A stretch of DNA of 5,104 nucleotides from Clostridiales bacterium. Lineage in GTDB: Bacteria > Bacillota > Clostridia > Peptostreptococcales > Anaerovoracaceae. Positions 1-5,104 of the stretch are shown one piece after another. The stretch lies in the NCBI GenBank assembly GCA_003542355.1, contig DPKU01000113.1:1-5104 (forward strand), given 5' to 3'. Both the position numbers and the translations under genes were made by a program. Positions within the stretch are counted from its first letter, which is position 1. Each line of letters opens with the position of its first letter. The notes beneath the pieces are model-generated. The model saw only the letters and a program-made list of their open reading frames with translations, was not told the origin of the DNA and searched no databases.

Positions 1-114
1 AGGCCAGGCAGCAAGCGCCTCAAGGGCGGCGGCATCATTGCCCGGGCCCAGTTTGATAATATGTCCGCCAGTGAGATTGTCATGCCGGTAGAGCTCCGCA
101 AACCAGGAAGATCG
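1..114 (-). other. HisA-like (eukaryotic-type, HIS6-like) fragment joined in frame to the pseudouridine synthase
   Basis: Read on the minus strand, this stretch encodes WFAELYR followed by GGHIIKLGPGNDAA and an alanine-rich helix ending in AAWP at the window edge. From memory, yeast HIS6 has YYAKLYK, then CHVIKLGPNNDDAA, then a similar helix before its QVGGGI strand; the spacing also fits. HIS6-type HisA isomerises ProFAR in histidine biosynthesis, and this type also occurs in some bacteria. Nothing here matches the C-terminal lobe of RluA enzymes, and the other two frames contain no TGRTHQIR-like block, so a simple frameshift does not explain it. The junction lies near bases 100-118. The N-terminal roughly 40 residues of HisA are absent, so by itself this is a partial gene. 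Whether the join is biological or an assembly chimera cannot be decided from the sequence. Confidence 0.68.
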
Positions 115-747
115 TTCCAGTACCCGATAACGCGTGACGGAAGGATAGCCTTGATCCATCACTTTTCGCCGGGCTGCATGGTCCGGATCCTTGTCGATGG
201 GCAGATCGATGATCCCTTCTTCTTGCTCCGGCTGGCCGTGGATGATCGCCCGGTAGCATTTTCGCACCTGCTTCCGGTCCATCTGATCGGAGATATGCTT
301 CTGACAATGGGCATTTTTTGCGATCAGGATCAACCCGGAGGTGTCCCGGTCCAAACGGTTGACAAAGCGAACTTTATAATTCTTTCCGCTTTGCTGCATA
401 AAAAAAGCCAGCGCGTTGGCCAAGGTGCCTGTCTGGTAGTTCTTCGTGGGATGAACGACCAGGCCGGGCTGCTTGTTGACCACAAGCAGGTCGTCGTCTT
501 CGTAGACGACGTCCAGGGAGATGTCCTCAGGTTCGAAGTAGCTGCTTTCCCTGGGAAAACGTACGCTGAGCACATCTCCCGCCCGGCCTTTCTGTCGCAG
601 CCGGACCGGCTGATCGTTCACAAAAACACCGCCCTCTATCTTCAGTTTGCGGATCAGGCGCGAAGAGAAGTGAAAGCGGCGCTGAAGCAGTTCTTTAATA
701 TAAAGTTCTTCATCCTCTTGAACGAGGGTATAGATTTGATGGCTCAT
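1..747 (-). CDS. RluA-family rRNA pseudouridine synthase, 3' part replaced by foreign sequence; runs off window
   Basis: This gene should convert specific uridines in ribosomal RNA to pseudouridine in the cytoplasm. From the ATG at 745-747 the frame is open to base 1 (249 codons, no stop). Residues about 15-65 look like an S4-type RNA-binding domain. Residues about 78-210 are the catalytic domain, with LVVNKQPGLVVHP (88-100) and the signature NRLDRDTSG (130-138), where Asp133 is the expected catalytic aspartate; Asn replaces the more common first His. VTRYRVLER (204-212) is the usual strand before the C-terminal lobe. The expected TGRTHQIRVH block and the rest of the roughly 300-residue fold are missing; residues 213-249 instead resemble HisA (see the separate entry). 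It starts 3 bases after the nadK stop with no clear Shine-Dalgarno (only TAAAGA before the ATG), so translational coupling is likely. Family assignment is firm. The RluA/RluD subtype is uncertain, although B. subtilis YjbO is the positional counterpart. Confidence 0.88.
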   Translation of the reverse strand, partial: MSHQIYTLVQEDEELYIKELLQRRFHFSSRLIRKLKIEGGVFVNDQPVRLRQKGRAGDVLSVRFPRESSYFEPEDISLDVVYEDDDLLVVNKQPGLVVHPTKNYQTGTLANALAFFMQQSGKNYKVRFVNRLDRDTSGLILIAKNAHCQKHISDQMDRKQVRKCYRAIIHGQPEQEEGIIDLPIDKDPDHAARRKVMDQGYPSVTRYRVLERSSWFAELYRHDNLTGGHIIKLGPGNDAAALEALAAWP

Positions 748-750
748 TCT

Positions 751-1581
751 TTATAAAAATTTCGTTTTGACTTTTGTCCAGAAGTCGTAGTGCTGCAGCC
801 GGACCAACCGGACCTCTTTGGGCGCCAGATCGATGACCATCCGCTCCACTCCGGTGTATGTGCGTTCCATGCCGTCCACGATCACCAGCGCATCCCGGTC
901 ATATTCAAATTCCGGAACGATACGGACATCTAGATCAGGAGGAAGCACGATGCTGGACGTGAAGCAGCGAAATGCCGTTGTGTTCATCGGTGCGATGGGG
1001 GTGATCTGAAGCAGATTCAATCGCGGATCCACGATGCTGCCCCCTAGGGAATAGTTGTATGCGGTGCTGCCGGCAGAGGAAGCGATCAGCAGGCCGTCCC
1101 CGCTGAACTTTTCCACAAAGCTTCCGCCGATACACAGATTCAGGTGCGTGATCCGGGAAACACTTCCCTTGATCACAATGTCGTTCAGTCCCATGTGCCG
1201 GATCGGCTCAGGTCCGCCACAATCCAGGCTCACACGGACAAGACGATGCTTTTGGACGCTGTAGCTGCCGCCCCGGCAAATATCCAGAAGCCGTTCCGGC
1301 TCGTCGTGCTGAAGCTCCTGGAAAAATCCCAGATGTCCGGTGTTGATCCCTACGACAGGGATGTCCGGGAATCCAAAGGCATGAAGTCCCCGGAGCAGCG
1401 TACCATCGCCGCCTACGCATACCAAAAGTTCAACGCTGTGGTCGAAGATGTCCGGGATCCGGATCCCATGTTCCCGAAGCATCGATCGAAGCGAATCTCC
1501 GACCCTGCAGGACAGCTCTTCGTCATTACTGTATATATAGACCACCTGAAGGGGTTTTCCGATACTGTTGCTTTGGTCCAT
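751..1581 (-). CDS. nadK: NAD kinase
   Basis: A cytoplasmic enzyme that phosphorylates NAD to NADP, supplying the cell's NADP(H). The 276-residue length is typical of bacterial NAD kinases. VGGDGTLLR (56-64) carries the nucleotide-binding GGDG with the presumed catalytic Asp59. GINTGHLGFF (78-87) is the family's second motif. GLNDIVI (131-137) corresponds to the conserved Asn-acidic pair that contacts NAD. The glycine/serine-rich block GDGLLIASSAGSTAYNYSLG (161-180) is the third hallmark, followed by the all-beta C-terminal domain with ITPIAPM (193-199). The ATG is set by a perfect AGGAGG 8 bases upstream, which overlaps the pepF stop. It lies between pepF (12-base gap) and the pseudouridine synthase (3-base gap) and is surely cotranscribed with both. 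No key residue is missing. Confidence 0.96.
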   Translation of the reverse strand: MDQSNSIGKPLQVVYIYSNDEELSCRVGDSLRSMLREHGIRIPDIFDHSVELLVCVGGDGTLLRGLHAFGFPDIPVVGINTGHLGFFQELQHDEPERLLDICRGGSYSVQKHRLVRVSLDCGGPEPIRHMGLNDIVIKGSVSRITHLNLCIGGSFVEKFSGDGLLIASSAGSTAYNYSLGGSIVDPRLNLLQITPIAPMNTTAFRCFTSSIVLPPDLDVRIVPEFEYDRDALVIVDGMERTYTGVERMVIDLAPKEVRLVRLQHYDFWTKVKTKFL

Positions 1582-1589
1582 GCCAAACG

Positions 1590-1595
1590 CCTCCT
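1590..1595 (-). promoter_or_regulatory. nadK Shine-Dalgarno overlapping the pepF stop codon
   Basis: On the minus strand the sequence reads TATAGGAGG, then 8 bases to the nadK ATG. The last two bases of the pepF TAG stop (1594-1596) are the first two bases of AGGAGG. Ribosomes finishing pepF therefore stop on the nadK ribosome site, which favours coupled translation and fixes the nadK start. Confidence 0.85.
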
Positions 1596-3384
1596 ATATC
1601 AATTCTTCCAACTCCGCCAGCAGCCACCGGAAGGTGGCAAGGGCATCGCGGACAGGTTTGGGCCGGCTCATATCCACACCGGCCATTTTCAGCAGCTCGA
1701 TCGGATAATCGCTTTCGCCGGAACGCAGGAACTTCACGTAGTTTTCTGCCGCCTGTGCTCCCTGCTCCAATATGGCAGCGGAGATCGCCGTGGCTGCGGA
1801 ATAGCCGGTGGCATATTTGTACACATAGAACGCATTGTAAAAGTGAGGGATCCTGGACCATTCCATGGCGATCTGATCATCCTGCTCCATGACCGGCCCG
1901 TGGTAGGTCCGGTTGAGCGCTGCATAGGTGTCCGAAAGCCATCCGGCGGTGAGCACCTCCCCGGCCTCCACAGCAGCGTGAGTGGCCCGCTCAAATTCTG
2001 CAAACATCGTCTGACGGAACAGCGTGGTCCGGAATTCTTCCAAATACAGATTCAAAAGATATGCTTTTTCCTCTTTCGAGCCTGCTTCACCGAGAAGCTG
2101 CCGCATCAGCAGTGCTTCGTTCACCGTGGAAGCCACTTCGGCAGTAAAAATGGAATGAGAGCTGTAGACATAGGGCTGTGCGCTTCTCGTGAAATAGGCG
2201 TGCATGGAGTGCCCCGCTTCGTGGATCAGCGTAAATACATCCTCCAGCCGGCCGTCGTAGTTGAGCAGCATGTACGGCAGACTGTCGTAGCTGCCAAAAG
2301 AGTAGGCGCCGCTGGTTTTTCCTTCGCTTTCGAACACATCCGCCCATCGTTCTGTAAATGCCTTATCCAGGATCCGGCCATATTCGGCGCCCAGGGGCAG
2401 AAGTGCCCGCTTCACCATTTTCTGGGCTTCCTCGTAGGAAATGTATTTCTCTGGCCGACTGACAAGGGGTACATACAGGTCATACATTCGAAGCGATGAA
2501 ACGCCGAGCGCTTTTTTTCTCAGTTCCATATAGCGATGCAGCGCAGGCAAGGCCTGATGCACCTCCGCAATGAGATTGTCATACACTTTGAGCGGCACTT
2601 TATCTCCGAACAGCGCCGCCTCTATGGACGAAGGATGCTTTCGGATTCGTGAAAAGATCACATCCTGCTTCGTGTTGTAACTATAGAGGGTCGCAAGAGT
2701 GTTTTTCTGTTTCTCATAGGCCTGGTACATGCGTCGATAGGCCTTTTGCCGCAGGCTTCGGTCCGGACTCTGCATCAGGCGGATGTACGTCCCGTGGGTC
2801 ACTTCCACCGGGCGGCCATCCTCGCCTTTGACCGTTCCGAAACGGATATCCGCATTGTTCAGCATCGTAAAGGTATCGTTGGTCGCGCCGGACAGTTCGC
2901 TGATGCCCGCAAGAAGCTTCTCCTCTTTTCTTGACAGAACATGTGCCCTGCCACGAAGAAGTTCATCGATCAGATGTGCATAGACCTGAAGCCCAGGCTC
3001 CTCTTCCATGAATAACTGAAGCGTCTCCCTGGAGATCCTGGCAAATTCCGGCGCAAAAAAACTGGTGGCCTCCGAGATCCCAGCCAGCATAGACTGAGAT
3101 TGATCGCACAGCGCCTGAAATTCAGGGATCCGGTTATCCTCATCCCGCTTCATCCGCGCATAGACATAGGCTCGCTCAGCCTTCTGCCAGAGTTCATCCC
3201 GCTGCTGCAGGGCTTCGGCCAGCGTCTGTGCGCTCTCCTCCAATCTTCCGCTGTAAATCCCATAGGAATCCGCCAGTTCCCGGGCTTTTGCCATATCGTC
3301 CCGACAAGCCTGGGCGTTGGGATACATGGCTTCGATATCCCACTGATACCGCTTGTCGATCTCTTTTCTGTCTTTCACCTTCAA
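1594..3384 (-). CDS. pepF: Oligoendopeptidase F (peptidase family M3)
   Basis: A cytoplasmic zinc metallopeptidase that cleaves short oligopeptides. The 596-residue length is normal for PepF. The N-terminal helical Oligo_F domain spans roughly 20-190, with YVYARMKRDED (73-83) typical. The M3 catalytic domain follows. The zinc motif HEAGH is at 388-392 (His388, Glu389, His392), with the third ligand Glu416 in TAEVAST (414-420). SGAYSFGSY (358-366) and RIPHFYNAFYVYKYATG (511-527) match the family's substrate-binding segments. The chosen start is TTG (3382-3384), preceded only by a weak purine stretch; GTG at codon 3 is an alternative. The conserved RYQWDIEAMYP (12-22) rules out a much later start, and no upstream ATG fits. 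It is the first gene of the pepF-nadK-rluA unit, transcribed from the extended -10 promoter about 40 bases upstream. All catalytic residues are present. Confidence 0.96.
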   Translation of the reverse strand: MKVKDRKEIDKRYQWDIEAMYPNAQACRDDMAKARELADSYGIYSGRLEESAQTLAEALQQRDELWQKAERAYVYARMKRDEDNRIPEFQALCDQSQSMLAGISEATSFFAPEFARISRETLQLFMEEEPGLQVYAHLIDELLRGRAHVLSRKEEKLLAGISELSGATNDTFTMLNNADIRFGTVKGEDGRPVEVTHGTYIRLMQSPDRSLRQKAYRRMYQAYEKQKNTLATLYSYNTKQDVIFSRIRKHPSSIEAALFGDKVPLKVYDNLIAEVHQALPALHRYMELRKKALGVSSLRMYDLYVPLVSRPEKYISYEEAQKMVKRALLPLGAEYGRILDKAFTERWADVFESEGKTSGAYSFGSYDSLPYMLLNYDGRLEDVFTLIHEAGHSMHAYFTRSAQPYVYSSHSIFTAEVASTVNEALLMRQLLGEAGSKEEKAYLLNLYLEEFRTTLFRQTMFAEFERATHAAVEAGEVLTAGWLSDTYAALNRTYHGPVMEQDDQIAMEWSRIPHFYNAFYVYKYATGYSAATAISAAILEQGAQAAENYVKFLRSGESDYPIELLKMAGVDMSRPKPVRDALATFRWLLAELEELI

Positions 3385-3410
3385 TGGATCTGCTCGCTTT
3401 CTGTTAAAAT

Positions 3411-3430
3411 ATGATATATTATTATACCAT
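3411..3430. repeat. Imperfect 20-base palindrome spanning both -10 elements
   Basis: ATGATATATTATTATACCAT agrees with its own reverse complement at 16 of 20 positions. It contains both opposed extended -10 elements. The symmetry may simply come from two back-to-back promoters, or it may also serve as an operator for a dimeric regulator; nothing here tells these apart. Confidence 0.5.
3412..3420 (+). promoter_or_regulatory. Putative extended -10 promoter for murI (plus strand)
   Basis: On the plus strand TGATATATT (3412-3420) is an extended -10 with hexamer TATATT (3415-3420). I see no good -35 at the matching distance (3392-3397 is GCTCGC), so this is weaker than the opposing promoter. Transcription would begin near 3427, giving a leader of about 38 bases before the murI GTG. 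TATTAT at 3417-3422 is an alternative hexamer. Confidence 0.42.
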
Positions 3431-3449
3431 AGATATTGCTTTGTGAAAG
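3421..3449 (-). promoter_or_regulatory. Putative sigma-A-type promoter of the pepF operon (minus strand)
   Basis: On the minus strand a consensus TATAAT (3421-3426) is preceded by TG plus one base, giving the extended -10 TGGTATAAT (3421-3429). A weak -35 candidate, CTTTCA, lies 17 bases upstream (3444-3449). Transcription would start near 3414, leaving a short leader of about 30 bases before the TTG of pepF. The -10 is strong; the -35 is poor, as is usual for extended -10 promoters. Confidence 0.6.
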
Positions 3450-3450
3450 G

Positions 3451-3456
3451 AAAGGA
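3451..3456 (+). promoter_or_regulatory. murI Shine-Dalgarno (AAAGGA)
   Basis: AAAGGA lies 8 bases before the GTG at 3465, and a second AAAGG copy lies just upstream (3446-3450). There is no nearby ATG. An in-frame TGA at 3444-3446 closes the frame upstream, so the GTG start is well supported. Confidence 0.7.
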
Positions 3457-3464
3457 TCATTCGC

Positions 3465-4265
3465 GTGGACAACAGACCCTTGGGCGTATTTGATTCGGGA
3501 TTGGGCGGTTTGACCTGTATTGAACCCCTGCTTCAGGCCCTTCCCAACGAACGCATTCTGTACTTCGGGGATACGGCCCGAACTCCTTACGGTTCCAAAA
3601 GCCCTGAGACCATCCAGGCTTTTTCGCTTCAGATCGCCGACCATCTGGTCGCCCAGGGCGCCAAGGTGCTGGTGATCGCCTGCAATACGATCTCCTCCAC
3701 AGCGATCCCGGTGTTGCGCGAACGGTACCGTGACATTCCCATCATCGGCATCATCCAGCCTGCGGCCTCTGAGATTGCCCGCTGCTGCAGCGCAAATCAC
3801 TCCATCGGCATCATCGGCACAAAGGTAACCATTCAAAGCCGGGCTTACGAGGAAGCGATCACAGAAAAAAATCCGGACTTAAAGATTCATGCCAAAGCAT
3901 GCCCGGCATTCGTTCCATTGATCGAAGAAGGGATCATCGAAAACGAGATCATGGATCTGACCGTCCACCACTATCTGGATGATTTTATCCGTTATCACGA
4001 GATCGACACGCTGGCCCTGGGCTGCACCCATTATCCGCTGATCCTGGAAAACCTGATAAAAGCCTATCCTCAGCTGCAGATCATCGATCCGTCCCGAACT
4101 CTGGCCGAAGCTGTGAAAGAGACGCTGGAGCAGCGTGACATGCTGGCAGAAGAACCAGGCGGGCCCAATGTGTTCGGCGCCAGCGATCTTTCGGAAAATT
4201 TTGTGAATCTGATCCATCGCATTATCAAAAACCGTGATTTCAAAATTACCCTGCGCAAATTTTAG
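3465..4265 (+). CDS. murI: Glutamate racemase
   Basis: A cofactor-independent racemase that turns L-glutamate into the D-glutamate added by MurD to the peptidoglycan stem peptide; cytoplasmic. The 266-residue length is standard. VFDSGLGGL (8-16) holds the N-terminal acid/substrate loop with Asp10 and Ser11. YFGDTARTPYGSK (33-45) is the usual second motif. The two catalytic cysteines are visible: Cys73 in ACNT (72-75) and Cys187 in LGCTHYPL (185-192), followed by His189. Translation starts at GTG with a good Shine-Dalgarno. It is the first gene of a two-gene plus-strand unit; its TAG stop overlaps the ribosome site of the next gene. It diverges from pepF across 80 bases, and a Mur ligase gene lies just beyond the unit, consistent with a cell-wall role. 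No defects are seen. Confidence 0.97.
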   Translation: MDNRPLGVFDSGLGGLTCIEPLLQALPNERILYFGDTARTPYGSKSPETIQAFSLQIADHLVAQGAKVLVIACNTISSTAIPVLRERYRDIPIIGIIQPAASEIARCCSANHSIGIIGTKVTIQSRAYEEAITEKNPDLKIHAKACPAFVPLIEEGIIENEIMDLTVHHYLDDFIRYHEIDTLALGCTHYPLILENLIKAYPQLQIIDPSRTLAEAVKETLEQRDMLAEEPGGPNVFGASDLSENFVNLIHRIIKNRDFKITLRKF

Positions 4266-4268
4266 GAG
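4264..4268 (+). promoter_or_regulatory. Shine-Dalgarno of the acidic ORF, overlapping the murI stop
   Basis: AGGAG shares two bases with the murI TAG stop (4263-4265) and lies 6 bases before the ATG at 4275. This makes translational coupling with murI likely and fixes the start. Confidence 0.75.
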
Positions 4269-4274
4269 CTTGAA

Positions 4275-4817
4275 ATGACTCTCAAAGAACTGATGAACGA
4301 ACTGGAGATGGATGAGCTGTCTCCTCTGAAATATTTTGAACAGCTGGCCACCCTGCTGGAATACGACGAATCCATCCCTTTCGATATTTTTTACAGTGTC
4401 CTGTCCAAAACCAGCTCAGAGGAACTGGGCGAATGGTTAGAGTTGTATTTCGAAGAGCTCACCGACTACATCCCGGACTCGGACCAGGATTTTTTTACGC
4501 TGCTGGAAAGCATCCGGCAGAGAATGACGCTCCTGCTGCAATCCACGGAATCCGCCGAAGCCCGGTTGCGGCTGATGGAAGAGCTCCATCGCTTCAAGCA
4601 CTGGTACACTAAGCCCGGCACCGCCAAGGCGGATCAGATATCCTGTTCTGTCCTGGACGCATTGACACTCTATCGATCCCAGCGATTGGGAGAACCGGAG
4701 CACACGTATCATTTCGAAGCATGTTTGGATTACCCGCTGGAGGAATTGTCCCTGCATCTGGGAACGTTTGAGCCCATCGAGCTGTATGGGGATCCTGAGG
4801 CAGATCCGCAGGCGTAA
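4275..4817 (+). CDS. Unrecognised, strongly acidic protein coupled to murI
   Basis: A 180-residue protein that I do not recognise. By hand count about 38 residues are Asp or Glu and only about 13 are Lys or Arg, a net charge near -25. There is no signal peptide, membrane segment or evident metal motif; the two cysteines (in ISCSV and EACLDY) are far apart. Residues 1-90 are mostly predicted helix rich in Leu, Glu, Phe and Tyr. About 92-118 (RQRMTLLLQS to ELHRFKHWY) is a more basic amphipathic helix. The last 40 residues are acidic and end in a Pro/Asp-rich tail. It looks cytoplasmic and could be a protein-binding factor. It is probably real: it has a good ribosome site on the murI stop, fills the space up to the terminator exactly, and its composition is protein-like. 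A link to MurI or wall synthesis is inferred from position only. Confidence 0.85.
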   Translation: MTLKELMNELEMDELSPLKYFEQLATLLEYDESIPFDIFYSVLSKTSSEELGEWLELYFEELTDYIPDSDQDFFTLLESIRQRMTLLLQSTESAEARLRLMEELHRFKHWYTKPGTAKADQISCSVLDALTLYRSQRLGEPEHTYHFEACLDYPLEELSLHLGTFEPIELYGDPEADPQA

Positions 4818-4841
4818 AAAAGCCGGTCCCAAAGGACCGGC
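4816..4841 (-). terminator. Intrinsic terminator for the Mur ligase gene
   Basis: GCCGGTCC (4822-4829) pairs perfectly with GGACCGGC (4834-4841) around a 4-base loop, giving an 8-bp GC-rich stem. Read on the minus strand the stem is followed at once by six U residues (A6 at 4816-4821). It begins 10 bases after the Mur ligase stop. On the plus strand the hairpin is followed by CGCGATTTGC, so it would be a poor terminator for the murI unit. The A6 run includes the last two bases of the acidic gene's stop codon. Confidence 0.88.
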
Positions 4842-4851
4842 CGCGATTTGC

Positions 4852-5104
4852 TTATAAATACTTCTGTACCAGTTCTACGTCGGATTCCACCGTCACGTAT
4901 TCTGTCCCCCGCTTCTGATAGTTTTCCCGGCCTTTTCCGGTCATTACAATCACGGTTTCCGGGGGCGCGTTCCGAATCGCAGTCCGGATGGCTTCCTCCC
5001 GATCCGGGATCACCCGGGCCGGACAGCCATAGTGGTCCAGATTGCTTTTCAGAAGATCGGAGATCACCATCAGGTCTTCTTCTCCCGCATCCTCTTCGGT
5101 GATC
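4852..5104 (-). CDS. MurE-like Mur ligase family protein, C-terminal fragment (5' end outside window)
   Basis: The last 84 codons of a gene that enters from the right edge; the in-frame ATG at 5068-5070 is internal, because the frame stays open to the window end and the upstream residues fit the family. The fragment matches the C-terminal (ligand-binding) domain of ATP-dependent Mur ligases that add an amino acid to UDP-MurNAc peptides. ITEEDAGEED opens it where MurE has its SDNPR segment, VIPDREEAI follows, then VIVMTGKGRENYQKRG, equivalent to the MurE GKGHE region, and finally VTVESDVELV. DNPR, the mark of meso-diaminopimelate-adding MurE, is not present. I recall MurE-like Clostridia proteins with EEDAGEE and TGKGNETRQKRG, which fit best. 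The exact substrate is therefore open. It is convergent with the murI unit and ends at its own terminator. Confidence 0.8.
   Translation of the reverse strand, partial: ITEEDAGEEDLMVISDLLKSNLDHYGCPARVIPDREEAIRTAIRNAPPETVIVMTGKGRENYQKRGTEYVTVESDVELVQKYL

Noticed and set aside
1..114. Frameshift as the explanation for the missing RluA C-terminus
   Set aside because: The other two minus-strand frames here do not encode the TGRTHQIR-like block, and one is interrupted by stops, so a single indel would not restore the family sequence.
61..756. 231-codon open frame on the plus strand, opposite the pseudouridine synthase
   Set aside because: The minus frame carries clear S4 and NRLDRDTSG signatures over the same stretch; the plus frame has nothing recognisable.
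1144..2499. 451-codon open frame on the plus strand, opposite nadK and pepF
   Set aside because: It crosses two well-supported minus-strand genes and their junction, has no ribosome site, and shows no recognisable motif. It is a by-product of the codon bias on the other strand.
3744..3820. Repeated CATCGGCATCATC-like words in murI
   Set aside because: They encode similar Ile-Gly-Ile strands of the Rossmann-like fold with the same preferred codons; not a DNA repeat of interest.
3381..3836. 151-codon minus-strand frame over the start of murI and the intergenic region
   Set aside because: It is antisense to the motif-bearing murI N-terminus, with no homology signal and no ribosome site.
4842..4851. 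Plus-strand termination by the same hairpin
   Set aside because: The stem is followed by CGCGATTTGC without a U-tract, so I assigned the terminator to the minus strand only.

Overview
The window reads as ordinary chromosomal housekeeping DNA from a Gram-positive, Firmicutes-like (probably Clostridia-type) bacterium. The signs are strong AGGAGG-type ribosome sites, TTG/GTG starts, tightly packed genes and the family flavour of the proteins. I see no RNA genes, mobile elements, CRISPR arrays or phage genes. The odd length and two genes cut by the ends suggest a short contig, possibly metagenomic (inference).

Layout. Left (1-3384, minus strand): an operon in the order pepF (oligoendopeptidase F), nadK (NAD kinase), RluA-family pseudouridine synthase. 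Its genes are 12 and 3 bases apart. It is driven from an AT-rich 80-base divergent intergenic region (3385-3464). Right (3465-4817, plus strand): murI (glutamate racemase) followed after 9 bases by a very acidic 180-residue protein that I do not recognise. Far right (4852 to the end, minus strand): the C-terminal part of a MurE-like Mur ligase, convergent with the murI pair. A strong hairpin whose U-tract serves only the minus strand separates them.

Functionally, murI (D-glutamate supply) and the Mur ligase (probably amino-acid addition to a muramyl peptide) both point to cell-wall precursor synthesis. The pepF-nadK-rluA group mixes peptide turnover, NADP supply and rRNA modification. It resembles a contracted form of the Bacillus subtilis yjbG ... 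yjbN-yjbO neighbourhood (recalled synteny).

The main anomaly is at the left edge. The pseudouridine synthase reading frame is normal for about 210 codons, then runs in frame into a segment that does not look like RluA. That segment resembles the eukaryotic-type (yeast HIS6-like) HisA isomerase of histidine biosynthesis. This is either a chimeric contig end or a real rearrangement, and I favour the former. Secondary points are two back-to-back extended -10 promoters with abutting hexamers, a roughly threefold GATC excess by hand count, a one-sided terminator, and a MurE-like ligase lacking the DNPR motif. I found no convincing new biological system.
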